64,000 bases of DNA from Mesobacillus subterraneus (GCF_003937825.1 NZ_RSFW01000017.1:124001-188000), one strand, 5' to 3'; positions 35,754-44,093 are shown, counted from the first letter of the stretch. Numbers and translations are program-made. Notes: generated by a model not told the origin, from the sequence alone.

Positions 35754-36044
35754 ATGCTGGTGGAATTATATGCACAATCAGTTGACGCAACGGCAGTTTA
35801 CAGCGTTTACTTGACCTTGCTCATCAGTCTGACGATGTCCGCATTTTGGATCATCCAAGACACGTCCTTTATCGATTCCTGTTTCATGCAGGTTACATTC
35901 GAGCCTTCCGCTTCTGAAACAGCCTTTAAAAATAAAGCGGACCTGGGGATGAAACTTCACCTCCAAATCCTGAAAGTAATCAAAATAAAAATTGATCCCG
36001 GTGATGAGGACCAACATTTTTCTCCTGATTTAAAAACAAGATAA
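35754..36044 (+). CDS. mifM: MifM-like translation-arrest leader peptide for yidC2
   Basis: 96 aa from ATG 35754, with GGGGTGA upstream. Residues ~15-37 form a single membrane segment (VYLTLLISLTMSAFWII). The C-terminus has ILKVIKIKIDPGDEDQ, which can be lined up with the MifM arrest region: I-x-K-V-x-[KR]-[MI] followed by an acidic cluster at residues 84-86, the same place as in the 95-aa B. subtilis MifM. It ends 16 nt before yidC2. Its last codons pair with the yidC2 ribosome site (see the hairpin at 36015-36063). The overall sequence is otherwise diverged, so this rests on architecture plus the arrest-like motif. In B. subtilis, arrest is released when YidC1 inserts MifM into the membrane. 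Confidence 0.75.
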   Translation: MLVELYAQSVDATAVYSVYLTLLISLTMSAFWIIQDTSFIDSCFMQVTFEPSASETAFKNKADLGMKLHLQILKVIKIKIDPGDEDQHFSPDLKTR

Positions 36045-36063
36045 TTTTAGGAGGAGAAAAATG
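36015..36063 (+). promoter_or_regulatory. Translation-control hairpin masking the yidC2 start
   Basis: CATTTTTCTCCT (36015-36026, codons 88-91 of the leader) is perfectly complementary to AGGAGAAAAATG (36052-36063), which contains half of the ribosome site and the yidC2 start codon. A ribosome stalled at codons 84-87 would cover the 5' arm and free the start, the mechanism known for B. subtilis mifM-yidC2. Confidence 0.85.
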
Positions 36064-36831
36064 AAAAAGTTCTACACCATGATCTTGATTCTATTTTTAC
36101 CATCTGTTTTAACCGGGTGCCAGGGGCTGACAAGCGACGGCTCATTTTTCCAGTCTACTTTTATACAGCCATTCACCTGGCTGATCCACATCCTTGCCGG
36201 TCTTACTGGCGGAAGCTTCGGCCTGGCGATCATATTGATCACACTGCTCATTAGACTGGTATTAATGCCGCTGATGTTAAAGCAATATAAAAAACAGCAG
36301 GATATGAAAGAAAAGATGGAAGTCCTTAAGCCTCAAATGGATGACATCCAAAAAAAGTTAAAGGACACAAAGGATCCAGTTAAACAGAAGGAACTCCAGC
36401 AGGAAATGATGGCACTCTACCAGAAGCATGGGGTAAACCCGCTTTCGGTCGGCTGTCTGCCGATGCTGATTCAGATGCCAATCCTGATGGGTTTGTATTA
36501 TGCCATCAGCAGTTCAGAGGAAATTGCCAGTCACTCCTTCCTCTGGTTCAATCTAGGCCATTCCGACATTCTGATTACAGCCGCAGCTGGCTTAATTTAT
36601 TATTTTCAATTCAAGGTGTCTATGTCGAATGTATCGCAGGATCAAAGAAATCAAATGAAATTCATGGGGCTACTGTCCCCTATGATGATTGTTATTTTCT
36701 CATTAAACGCACCATCCGCCCTACCTCTTTACTGGACGATTGGCGGAATTTTCTTGATTATCCAGACCATGCTGGCCAGGAAAATCTATGGGGTTAAAGA
36801 AAACCCCTTAAAAGTTGAACAACAAATATAA
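36061..36831 (+). CDS. yidC2: YidC/Oxa1 family membrane insertase, YidC2 type
   Basis: 256 aa. A lipoprotein signal ends at LTGC, followed by five membrane segments, with the SFGLAIILITLLIRLVLMPL core carrying the conserved Arg of the hydrophilic groove. A cytoplasmic coiled hairpin (QYKKQQDMKEKMEVLKPQMD) and PLSVGCLPMLIQMPILMGLYY follow. It inserts membrane proteins with or without SecYEG. The MifM-like leader and masking hairpin directly upstream mark it as the inducible paralogue (YqjG/YidC2), not SpoIIIJ. Confidence 0.93.
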   Translation: MKKFYTMILILFLPSVLTGCQGLTSDGSFFQSTFIQPFTWLIHILAGLTGGSFGLAIILITLLIRLVLMPLMLKQYKKQQDMKEKMEVLKPQMDDIQKKLKDTKDPVKQKELQQEMMALYQKHGVNPLSVGCLPMLIQMPILMGLYYAISSSEEIASHSFLWFNLGHSDILITAAAGLIYYFQFKVSMSNVSQDQRNQMKFMGLLSPMMIVIFSLNAPSALPLYWTIGGIFLIIQTMLARKIYGVKENPLKVEQQI

Positions 36832-36854
36832 TTTATGAACATTTCTGGATATAG

Positions 36855-37190
36855 TTGACAGCTGATTTTCCCTCAAGTTATACTTTGACTTAACAATACC
36901 TGAAGGGAATGGTAAAGAGCCGATGAAGAACTAATCTTATTTTCAGCCCGCTTTTTCAATGAAGAAAAAAGTGCTGCCCGGAAATAGGATTAGTCTGCTC
37001 ATTTTGCCATTCCTTTTGATTTTCATCACTGAAGCAAGCATGAATCTGCCACTGGCAATTTCATGCCTGTTTGGAACTGGATCAATTCAAACGGATGCAA
37101 AGCAGAACCTCCCGGGAGCACCTGGGAGGTTTTTTAAATGGATAAAATACACACCTTCAACCAATAGAGCAAAAATTGAAAGGTGGATTT
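36855..37190 (+). promoter_or_regulatory. Promoter and attenuator leader of the VmlR-like gene
   Basis: TTGACA (36855-36860) and TATACT (36879-36884; 17-18 bp apart) form a strong sigma-A promoter about 310 nt before the start codon. The leader holds tiny ORFs (ATG GTA AAG AGC CGA TGA at 36909; ATG AAG AAC TAA at 36923), a longer open frame from ATG 36959 without a ribosome site, and a terminator hairpin at 37106-37135. This is the layout of ribosome-mediated transcription attenuation seen at ABC-F resistance genes such as vmlR. Confidence 0.65.
37106..37136 (+). terminator. Leader terminator (attenuator) before the VmlR-like gene
   Basis: AACCTCCC (37106-37113) pairs with GGGAGGTT (37124-37131), followed by T. 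It lies 58 nt upstream of the coding start, so default transcripts should end before the gene. Confidence 0.8.
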
Positions 37191-37193
37191 TAT

Positions 37194-38909
37194 ATGACCA
37201 TAATGAAAATAAGAGCTATACAAAAGAGCTTTAATGAAAAACAAGTAATACAAAATGCGGAATTCGATATAAAAAAAGGCAGCCGAATCGGTCTGGTCGG
37301 AAGCAATGGGGCAGGCAAGACGACACTGGCTAATATCATCTATGGAACTACAATGCCGGACAATGGCACGGTAGAAACAATAAACGGCTCGTTGAACATT
37401 GGCTACCTGAAGCAATCAACGGATTATTCAGTTCATGAGTTTAAAAATACTTTCTCATTGGCAGAGAACGGTTTACTTCATCTGTCTAGTCAGCTGGGAC
37501 TCTCTTCAGATCTGGATTGGCATGATCCTGATTGGGAAAAATTAAGCGGCGGTGAAAAGTTGAAGCTTTCGCTGGCCCGGATCTGGGCAAGTCATCCTGA
37601 AGTGCTGATTCTCGATGAGCCTACCAATCATCTTGACCTTCACGGTGTAAATTGGCTGATCGCTGAACTTACCGTCTTCAAAGGAGCAGTAATCATCATT
37701 TCCCATGATCGCTACTTCCTCGACCAAACCGTAACTGAAATTATCGAGATCGAAGACGGGGTCACTAAATCATTTTCAGGGAACTATTCAGTCTACCGGC
37801 AGGAAAAACAAAAGCTGTATGAGACCCAGCTTCACCAGTATGAAATTCAACAAAGACATAAATTGCAAATTCAGCAGCAAATTTCTAAACTCAAGAACTG
37901 GTCAGAGAAAGCCCATCGGGATTCAACCAAACAGGGCACGAATTCTGAGAGAAGGCTAATAGGGTTCAAGGAATACCATCGGGTGAAAGCTAAGAAACTG
38001 GATAACCAGGTTAAGTCCAAATTGAAACGCCTGAAAAACGAACTTGAAAAAAATGAAGTAAAACAACCTAAGGAAGAAGCAAAAGTCTGCTTTGAATTTA
38101 TGGAAAGCCGGAAACGTGGAAAGAGAATCCTTGAAGCCCGCAAATTATCTAAGCAGTATGGCCAACGCTGCTTATTTAAAAATAGCCATTTTTATATGAA
38201 CCATGGTGAAAGGATGGCCATCTTAGGCAAAAACGGCAGCGGAAAAACAACTCTTTTAAAAATCCTGCTCGGAGAGGAACTTCCTGCTGAGGGTGATATT
38301 TGGATTAGTGAAACTTTAAAGATCGGGTACCTGAGCCAGGATGTATCCGACCTCCCTCTCAATCAAACCATAATTGAATATACAGGTCTGACGGACAGGG
38401 ATTCTCTCCGGAGGGCACGGACCATTTTGTCCAATATAGGCCTTAGTGAAGAAAAACTCATGGTTCCGATTGGTCAGCTCAGCCTTGGTGAACGAACAAG
38501 AATCAAACTGGTCATGATGCTCTTGGAAGAACTGGATTTGCTTATCCTGGATGAACCAACAAACCACCTTGACTTAGCCAGCAGGGAAAGTCTTGAAAGG
38601 ACCCTGCTAGAGTTCAGTGGTTCAATATTGGCCGTTTCGCATGATGTTTTTTTCCTCGAGAAAATCAGCGAAAAACTTCTAGTCATTGAGGAAGGGAAAA
38701 TTGTCAGAAGTGAGTTTGGAATGAAAGAGTATAACAGCTCTCCTGTTCCCCGAAACCATTTAGAAAAAGAAGCGGAGCTGATGATCCTGCAAAATGAAAT
38801 ATCTGCCGTCATCAGTAAGCTCTCTTTCCTTTCCAGGGAGGAAGCCGAGTACAAAGAACTCGATCGCAAACTTACTGAGCTACTGAAGAAAAAAAGAGAT
38901 TTGGCATAA
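37194..38909 (+). CDS. ABC-F ribosome protection protein, VmlR-like
   Basis: 571 aa from ATG 37194, with AAAGGTGG 8 nt upstream. Two ATPase domains carry Walker A GLVGSNGAGKTTL and AILGKNGSGKTTL, signatures LSGGEKLKLSL and LSLGERTRIKL, and LDEPTNHLD twice. The interdomain linker includes KLKNWSEKAHRDSTKQG and GFKEYHRVKAKK, which closely resemble the antibiotic-resistance domain of B. subtilis VmlR. A C-terminal helical extension (KLSFLSREEAEYKELDRKL) is also shared. VmlR dislodges lincosamides, streptogramin A and pleuromutilins from the ribosome. Which drug this homologue handles cannot be read here. The upstream attenuator supports drug-induced expression. Confidence 0.85.
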   Translation: MTIMKIRAIQKSFNEKQVIQNAEFDIKKGSRIGLVGSNGAGKTTLANIIYGTTMPDNGTVETINGSLNIGYLKQSTDYSVHEFKNTFSLAENGLLHLSSQLGLSSDLDWHDPDWEKLSGGEKLKLSLARIWASHPEVLILDEPTNHLDLHGVNWLIAELTVFKGAVIIISHDRYFLDQTVTEIIEIEDGVTKSFSGNYSVYRQEKQKLYETQLHQYEIQQRHKLQIQQQISKLKNWSEKAHRDSTKQGTNSERRLIGFKEYHRVKAKKLDNQVKSKLKRLKNELEKNEVKQPKEEAKVCFEFMESRKRGKRILEARKLSKQYGQRCLFKNSHFYMNHGERMAILGKNGSGKTTLLKILLGEELPAEGDIWISETLKIGYLSQDVSDLPLNQTIIEYTGLTDRDSLRRARTILSNIGLSEEKLMVPIGQLSLGERTRIKLVMMLLEELDLLILDEPTNHLDLASRESLERTLLEFSGSILAVSHDVFFLEKISEKLLVIEEGKIVRSEFGMKEYNSSPVPRNHLEKEAELMILQNEISAVISKLSFLSREEAEYKELDRKLTELLKKKRDLA

Positions 38910-38915
38910 GCTAAA

Positions 38916-38949
38916 AAGAAAAACACCTAAACTGAGGTGTTTTTCTTGT
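38916..38949. terminator. Bidirectional intrinsic terminator
   Basis: AAAAACACCT pairs with AGGTGTTTTT (38918-38947) between convergent genes. Confidence 0.9.
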
Positions 38950-39300
38950 TTAGATGACTCTGCCAATCCATAATCCTGCAACTCCTGAGAGGAGCCCGCC
39001 AATGTATGTAGCAAGTGTATAAAAAAGGATGGGCTTGGCTCGCTTATTTAAAATCAACTTGACCAGATCTACATTCAAGGTGGAGAAAGTGGTGAACGCC
39101 CCCATGAAGCCGACTGCACCGAAAAGGTACAAGTTCCCATGGATTCCTGCGCCGATCATTAAGCCAAGCAAGAAGGAGCCTATCAGATTTACTATGATTG
39201 TTGCTAGCGGCACAGTCATAATTGGGGTTATTCTTTGAACCTGAAACCTTAGAAGAGCGCCAGCCATCCCGCCAGCAGCGACCATAACAAACTCAATCAT
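38950..39300 (-). CDS. crcB: Fluoride channel subunit CrcB/FluC (second gene)
   Basis: 116 aa with four membrane helices. GGMAGALLRFQVQ, TIIVNLIGSFLLGL and GFMGAFTTFSTLNVD are the CrcB/FluC signatures, including the pore Phe/Thr/Ser stretch and the conserved Asn. It overlaps the upstream crcB by 4 nt (ATGA), so the two are translationally coupled and probably form a heterodimeric antiparallel channel exporting fluoride. Ribosome site GGGGTGGGAG is inside the upstream gene. Confidence 0.92.
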   Translation of the reverse strand: MIEFVMVAAGGMAGALLRFQVQRITPIMTVPLATIIVNLIGSFLLGLMIGAGIHGNLYLFGAVGFMGAFTTFSTLNVDLVKLILNKRAKPILFYTLATYIGGLLSGVAGLWIGRVI

Positions 39301-39695
39301 TTAACTCCCACCCCCGGCCTTGATTTATTTTTCGACCCCAGCTTATACCCAGCTGCAGCAAAAAAGAGGCCTCCAAGTACACTAATGAGGATATAGAGAG
39401 AGGCCATTCCAATATGGCCTGTTTCCAACAATAGCAATGTTTCAAGACTGAAAGTCGAGAATGTGGTAAATGACCCTGTTATCCCGGTACCGATCGCAGC
39501 AGCCCACACAGCATCCAACTTTTTCTGTTCGATCAATCGACTCGTAAACCATCCAAGGAATAAGGATCCTGCCAGGTTGGCAATTAAGGTTCCCGTCGGA
39601 AAGCCATCATTTAATATATTTGCCGTAACCAGGCTGAGAATATATCTTAGAAGACTGCCAAGCATTCCGCCCAGAGCTACTCCAATGTATACCAT
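39297..39695 (-). CDS. crcB: Fluoride channel subunit CrcB/FluC (first gene)
   Basis: 132 aa from ATG 39695 (AAGG 9 nt upstream; TTG 39704 is the alternative). It has GGMLGSLLRYILS, TLIANLAGSLFLGW and GITGSFTTFSTFSLE. Tandem crcB genes in Firmicutes encode two subunits of one dual-topology channel. It lies 22 nt after a GNAT gene on the same strand. No fluoride riboswitch was seen upstream, so expression may be constitutive from the acetyltransferase promoter. Confidence 0.92.
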   Translation of the reverse strand: MVYIGVALGGMLGSLLRYILSLVTANILNDGFPTGTLIANLAGSLFLGWFTSRLIEQKKLDAVWAAAIGTGITGSFTTFSTFSLETLLLLETGHIGMASLYILISVLGGLFFAAAGYKLGSKNKSRPGVGVK

Positions 39696-39717
39696 TCGAA
39701 ACAACCTTCCTGACCAG

Positions 39718-40302
39718 CTAATTCACTTTCATTTTTTCCTGTAACTGTCCCTTCACGAATGGCCAGTCTTCTTTAATAATGCTGTAAACGACTGTGTCCC
39801 TGACATATCCATCAGCAATGATACGATGCTTTCGAAGCATACCTTCTTTATGGGCACCAATCCGGGCAATCGCCGTTTGGGAACGAATATTTCTGCTGTC
39901 CGTGCAAAATTGAACCCTGTTCATGCCCAGCTGTTCGAAAGCATGCTGCAACAAGAGGAATTTTGTTTCTGTGTTCACCCTTGTCCGCCAGTATTCCGGC
40001 TGATACCATGTCCAGCCAATTTCAAGAGTCTGGTGTGCCAGAGACAGATCAAGATACCTGGAACTGCCGATAATTTTTCCTGTCTCCTGGTCAACCACGA
40101 CAAATGGAACCTGCGTCCCCTTTTCTCTTTCTGATTCTGCTGTCTCTATCGTCTTTCTCATATCCTCTTTGCTTCTGATTTTGGAGGATGTAAATTCCCA
40201 TATTGCAGGATTTTTCCCTGCTTCCCACAATTCATCAAGCTGGTCGCCCTTCATGGGGACGAGCAGCAGCGTTGGACCCTTCAGTATGATTTCTCTCTCC
40301 AT
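39718..40302 (-). CDS. GNAT family N-acetyltransferase, RimJ/RimL type
   Basis: About 194 aa. ATG 40302 is preferred; GTG 40311 is possible. The acetyl-CoA loop region is TRVNTETKFLLLQHAFEQLGMNRVQF, followed by RNIRSQTAIARIGAHKEGMLRKHRI, typical of RimJ/RimL-like enzymes. The substrate could be a protein N-terminus or a small molecule. It is first in an operon with the two crcB genes; a functional link is not evident. Confidence 0.82.
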   Translation of the reverse strand: MEREIILKGPTLLLVPMKGDQLDELWEAGKNPAIWEFTSSKIRSKEDMRKTIETAESEREKGTQVPFVVVDQETGKIIGSSRYLDLSLAHQTLEIGWTWYQPEYWRTRVNTETKFLLLQHAFEQLGMNRVQFCTDSRNIRSQTAIARIGAHKEGMLRKHRIIADGYVRDTVVYSIIKEDWPFVKGQLQEKMKVN

Positions 40303-40396
40303 TCTCTCCACTCCCGATATTCTGTTTCATCCATCATACCACTCTTCCATTCAGGCGGAAATAACCAATGCCGCCTGCCTTTTGTTACTTTATTGA

Positions 40397-40425
40397 TGGC
40401 TGTTTTCGACTTGATTGTTCTTTTT
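40397..40425 (-). repeat. Dispersed intergenic repeat, degenerate copy C
   Basis: The plus-strand text GGCTGTTTTCGAC...TTGATTGTTC is the inverse of the GAAAACAGCC and AATCAA parts of the repeats at 17197 and 44783, with several differences. Confidence 0.35.
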
Positions 40426-40579
40426 TTCCACATGAACTTATCGGCCCTTAGGGTTTCTGGATTCTTTTCGAATATGTTCCAAGTCGGATATGCAAAAATA
40501 TTCGTAAAAACCGATAAGCCGCTTTTTACCTTTCGGGGTGAAGCTACAAGGTTTTACAAGAGCCTGATGGATGGAATGC

Positions 40580-40607
40580 AAAAAAGCCCAGGATGCCTGA
40601 GCTTTGC
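40580..40607 (-). terminator. Intrinsic terminator
   Basis: AAAGC-CAGG and CCTG-GCTTT arms (one mismatch) with a T-tract on the minus strand, directly after the stop at 40618. Confidence 0.7.
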
Positions 40608-40617
40608 TTTTTTTTTG

Positions 40618-40824
40618 CTATTTTACCTCTTCAAAGTACTCTTTGTAGTATCCGCCGACTTTTCCAGAGTTATCGACAATAAAATAAAACTCTTCTGTTT
40701 CGTTTTTCAAATCATATTCTTTTCCTGCAGTCAGCTTGTTGTTGACAATATATTTCTTCGCATCTGTATGAACGCATCGTAACTTTTTTATTGTTTCACG
40801 TTCCTGCCAATCGATATGGATCAT
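40618..40824 (-). CDS. DUF6501-like small protein
   Basis: 68 aa from ATG 40824, with AAGGAAG about 9 nt upstream; GTG 40833 is the longer choice. MIHIDWQERETIKKLRCVHT and FYFIVDNSGKVGGYYKEYF resemble a small bacillar family I recall as DUF6501. It is a compact, SH3-like beta-rich protein of unknown function and a single gene. Confidence 0.65.
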   Translation of the reverse strand: MIHIDWQERETIKKLRCVHTDAKKYIVNNKLTAGKEYDLKNETEEFYFIVDNSGKVGGYYKEYFEEVK

Positions 40825-40893
40825 TCTCTGCACTTCCTTTAATTCAGTTTCATATCCTTAAGTATAAAGAAAAGGCGATCCATTTAGCAAGAT

Positions 40894-41097
40894 TTAGCTG
40901 GCATTCGCTTCTTCACCGGCAATACGCAAACCGCGAATCTCTGATTGGTTGAACGTCATTGTTTCCCCAGTAATCACGTTTTTTAAAGTTATATAACAAA
41001 CATCACATATAATGTCTTTACGAATATATTGTAAAAAAGAAAATCGTTCATTTTTATAAATCAGCTCATAAAATCCTTCTGTAGAAAAAACCTTCAT
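40894..41097 (-). CDS. Small hypothetical protein
   Basis: 67 aa from ATG 41097, with AGAGGG 6 nt upstream. Beta-rich pattern (FYELIYKNERFSFLQYI, DVCYITLKNVITGETMTF), one CDVC pair and a polar tail. It may be a small ribosome- or RNA-associated protein, but no family is recognised. Confidence 0.6.
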   Translation of the reverse strand: MKVFSTEGFYELIYKNERFSFLQYIRKDIICDVCYITLKNVITGETMTFNQSEIRGLRIAGEEANAS

Positions 41098-41196
41098 GTA
41101 AATCCCTCTTTCCAGGATGTATTCATCTTGGTGTTGGCTGTGTCATTCTATACCACCATCTAGACTTGTATTAAACATCCTGGATAAAATAGGTTC

Positions 41197-41865
41197 TTAA
41201 AGGCTATTGATTGGCCTGATTAATTCCTTTCCCTCATTTTTTGCAGAATTGATGTCTGCTGAAACAGGATAAGCCTCCATTAAATCTCCATCAAAAGGAA
41301 TCAGCAGCTTTTTTAACTCATCGGTCCGAGCCATTGCCGGATCAAGCCACATGTCCAGACTGTCTTCCGGAAGAATGACAGGCATCCTGTCATGCACAGT
41401 TTCGGTAACCTTATTGGGAGCAGTTGTGATAATCGTACAGGATGAAATCGTCTTGCCTCCTTTGCTCCAGCTTTCCCAAAGACCTGCTAGCGCAAATGGC
41501 CTTCTGCTTTTCAGGACAAAACGATAAGGCTGTTTCTGTTTCCCTTCCTTCTTCCACTCGTAGAATCCATCAGCAAGGATCAGACAGCGCCTTTGTTTAA
41601 AAGCATGCTTGAAGCTCGCCTTTTCATCTACTGTTTCTCCGCGTGCATTAATCATTTTATAGCCGACTTTTTCATCTTCAGCCCAGAAAGGAATAAGCCC
41701 CCATTTCATATTTGTTCCTTCCCTGCTGCCTTCCCGGTTGATGAGAGTAAGGATCTCCTGCCCTGGCGCAATATTGAACCGAGGTGTAACCTCTCCAGCT
41801 ATATCAAAGTCGAATTGCTCCTGAAGTGAATCGATGGACTCATATAATGAAAAACGGCCACACAT
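41197..41865 (-). CDS. SOS response-associated peptidase, SRAP/YedK family
   Basis: 222 aa beginning MCGRFSL, so that after Met removal Cys2 becomes the N-terminal catalytic residue that crosslinks to abasic sites in single-stranded DNA. Other conserved parts are RFNIAPGQ, MKWGLIPFW, INARGETV, RRCLILADGFYEWKK and HDRMPVIL. HMCES/YedK proteins shield abasic sites during replication. It is a single gene. No LexA box was searched systematically; none was obvious. Confidence 0.92.
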   Translation of the reverse strand: MCGRFSLYESIDSLQEQFDFDIAGEVTPRFNIAPGQEILTLINREGSREGTNMKWGLIPFWAEDEKVGYKMINARGETVDEKASFKHAFKQRRCLILADGFYEWKKEGKQKQPYRFVLKSRRPFALAGLWESWSKGGKTISSCTIITTAPNKVTETVHDRMPVILPEDSLDMWLDPAMARTDELKKLLIPFDGDLMEAYPVSADINSAKNEGKELIRPINSL

Positions 41866-41981
41866 ATTTTACCCTTCCCCCATCCGCTTTGTTTTTTACT
41901 ATACTTCCCTACTACATCAGGAAGTTAAACGGCTCCCTGCCTCTTCAAAAAAAAGCCAGGCTTTAATATGTCCGCATGACT

Positions 41982-42254
41982 TTACAATAAATTCTTCGTA
42001 TCTATTTTCTTTTTCATTTTAAACCTAAGCGCAATATTTGCTGCTACAAGAAAAGGTATCAGCGACGCAATTGTAAAGCCAAGCGCATAACCGGAAATAC
42101 TTTCAGTCGCCACCCTGTCGCTTATACTAAATCCCAAAAAGCTTACGCCTATGCCGTTGCCATCTACATGGTCAATAATTGACCAAAGTTCAATTCCCTT
42201 GATAAGGAATAACACGCTTATGACCGAAAGCAGTGAAACCCATAGCCATTTCAT
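41982..42254 (-). CDS. Small membrane protein of unknown function
   Basis: 90 aa with two predicted membrane helices (WLWVSLLSVISVLFLIKGIEL and YALGFTIASLIPFLVAANIAL) and a basic C-terminal tail (RFKMKKKIDTKNLL). ATG 42254 has GGGGGT about 9 nt upstream. No family recognised. Confidence 0.65.
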   Translation of the reverse strand: MKWLWVSLLSVISVLFLIKGIELWSIIDHVDGNGIGVSFLGFSISDRVATESISGYALGFTIASLIPFLVAANIALRFKMKKKIDTKNLL

Positions 42255-42438
42255 GCGATCATACCCCCAAAAATCCCGGCCTTAAAAGGCTCGGATATAT
42301 ACACTATATTATAGGGAGTAATGTTATTAATTAATATATACACATCACAGTTGTAACAAAATGTTCAAAATGATATTCAAAATTTCGCCACAGATAGGAT
42401 ATAATTTGCAAAATTAAAAAGAGTGTGCATATAGCTTC

Positions 42439-43539
42439 TTAGCCTGCTGACTTTTCCTTTAGTGCGTCACGAAGCAGCGATATGGATTTCTCCACTTTTT
42501 CTTTTGGAATCATTGCATAGCCATCACCCAGGCTCATCTCAAAATAACACGAAGAATCACTTGTCTTCCTTAGGTGATTTGTAATCCCTACACCAGATTT
42601 TTGGATAACGTCAGCAATCAGAGGTTCAACAGCTTCTATCGGGAAGGAAAAATGGACATGGAACATGTTCGACACAGGTATTTCCGGAACCGTTGAAACC
42701 CCAGGACAGTTATTGAAAAAGCATGCCAATTCCTTAGCATGTTCGTAATACCGTCCCATATTATTAGCTCTTTCTTGAAAATAATAGTCCGCTGAAATGA
42801 TGTAAGGATAAAGGCTGATTAAATCTCCTTCATAACGTCTCTTCCATACCTTGGACTCCTTGATGAACTTTTCTTCTCCCGCTAGGACCGCACCTGCAAT
42901 TCCGCCGATTCCCTTATAAAAGGATAAATAAATGCTATCGAAAAGATCGCATACTTCCTTGGCTGTTTTCTCATAAAAAGGCAGCACTTCAAGGAGCCTC
43001 GCACCATCAAGGTGCAGCTTTATTCCGTTTAGCTTGCAATATCTTGAGATTTCGACGAGCGTCTCAAAATTCGGCAGTTGCCCCCCAATCTCGCGCTGAG
43101 GCAATTCGAGCAGCACACATGCCACATCTTCTTCCATGGAGACAATATCTTTCAGATCGATGACACGCGTTTTATCTGCAAGCAAGATCGTTTTAATTTT
43201 ATGTAATTCCTTCAACCCATCTTCCTCATGTATTTCAAGGTGGCTTAAAGGATGGTACGCAACCTTTGCCAGCCCTTTCTTATCGCACCAGACACGCAAT
43301 GCGATTTGCTGTGCCATTGTTCCGCTTGGAAAAAAGACAGCACTTTCTTTCCCTAGAAGTGCAGCCATTTTATCCTGGAAATCTTCAATGATTTTTCCGC
43401 TCCCATAAACATCACTTTCAAGAAATGGATCAACCTGTTCAAAAGCCTTTTTTAAGACTTCAATATTTCGCCTTCCATGTCCTGCGAATTGACAGCTGGA
43501 TTGTTTAAATGCTGTTTGCAAACCAGTCAAATCCACCAC
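42439..43539 (-). CDS. Threonine aldolase-like PLP enzyme
   Basis: 366 aa fold-type I PLP enzyme of the beta-eliminating lyase/threonine aldolase family. Visible are SAVFFPSGTMAQQIAL, the LHLDGARLLEVLPF Asp, and SFYKGIGGIAGAVLAG with the Schiff-base Lys. It should cleave L-threonine or related beta-hydroxy amino acids to glycine and an aldehyde. It lies 5 nt after a GNAT gene, indicating an operon. Start is GTG 43539 or the next GTG/TTG; AAGGGGTGG precedes them. Confidence 0.85.
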   Translation of the reverse strand: MVDLTGLQTAFKQSSCQFAGHGRRNIEVLKKAFEQVDPFLESDVYGSGKIIEDFQDKMAALLGKESAVFFPSGTMAQQIALRVWCDKKGLAKVAYHPLSHLEIHEEDGLKELHKIKTILLADKTRVIDLKDIVSMEEDVACVLLELPQREIGGQLPNFETLVEISRYCKLNGIKLHLDGARLLEVLPFYEKTAKEVCDLFDSIYLSFYKGIGGIAGAVLAGEEKFIKESKVWKRRYEGDLISLYPYIISADYYFQERANNMGRYYEHAKELACFFNNCPGVSTVPEIPVSNMFHVHFSFPIEAVEPLIADVIQKSGVGITNHLRKTSDSSCYFEMSLGDGYAMIPKEKVEKSISLLRDALKEKSAG

Positions 43540-43544
43540 CCCTT

Positions 43545-44093
43545 TTATTGATTATTGAATCTGCCCATAAGAACGGTATTATAATAATTTCCGTCGGAAA
43601 GAAACTTGTCCTTTCTTAACACTCCTTCAACTTCAAACCCAAGCTTTTCATACAGTTTTTTTGCATTTTCATTTGATTCTAGTACCTGCAGGCTTATTTT
43701 TCGAATCCCATTTGCATCAGCCCATGAAATAGATTCAAGCAGAAGGTTTTTGCCCATTCCAAATCCCCAGTACTCCTTCAAAACGCCAATCCCGAACTCA
43801 ACTCTGTGTCGAAGCCTTTTCAGTTCAGTTCCTTGACAACGTGAGAAACCTGCAAGCGTTCCTTCTGTTTCTACAACTAAAAATAAATTTCTTGAACTTT
43901 CGGAGTCTGCTTTAATCAAGGTTTCAAAGCCTTGGGAATCAATGAATGCTTCACCAGGTTCCCTGTCCAGGTTTTCAGTTTCGCCATCGATTTTCAGCCT
44001 GAGTTCTGACAAAGCTGAAGCATCACGCTCAACTGCAGAACGGATTGTATAATTCAAACCTTTTACATTAAATAGTTTTTCACTAATCTGCAA
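43545..44093 (-). CDS. GNAT family N-acetyltransferase
   Basis: 182 aa from TTG 44093, with AGGAG 9 nt upstream. It carries EFGIGVLKEYWGFGMGKNLLLESI (acetyl-CoA loop R/Q-x-x-G-x-G/A variant) and LQVLESNENAKKLYEKLGFEVEGVLRKD, hallmarks of small-molecule or protein acetyltransferases. It is first in a two-gene operon with the threonine aldolase-like gene. Substrate unknown. Confidence 0.82.
   Translation of the reverse strand: MQISEKLFNVKGLNYTIRSAVERDASALSELRLKIDGETENLDREPGEAFIDSQGFETLIKADSESSRNLFLVVETEGTLAGFSRCQGTELKRLRHRVEFGIGVLKEYWGFGMGKNLLLESISWADANGIRKISLQVLESNENAKKLYEKLGFEVEGVLRKDKFLSDGNYYNTVLMGRFNNQ

Noticed and set aside
35778-36017. 79-aa minus-strand ORF opposite the MifM-like leader
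   Set aside because: It has no ribosome site, and the plus-strand frame is supported by its membrane segment, arrest-like tail and the masking hairpin.
36959-37234. 91-aa ORF in the VmlR-like leader as a real protein
   Set aside because: It has no ribosome site, runs through the terminator hairpin and overlaps the start of the ABC-F gene in another frame. It is noted only as part of the leader.
39696-39720. Fluoride riboswitch upstream of the crcB pair
   Set aside because: Only 22 nt separate the GNAT gene from crcB, too short for the crcB motif, and none was seen upstream of the GNAT gene.
40393-40782. 129-aa plus-strand ORF
   Set aside because: It lies antisense to the DUF6501-like gene and its terminator, and has no ribosome site.
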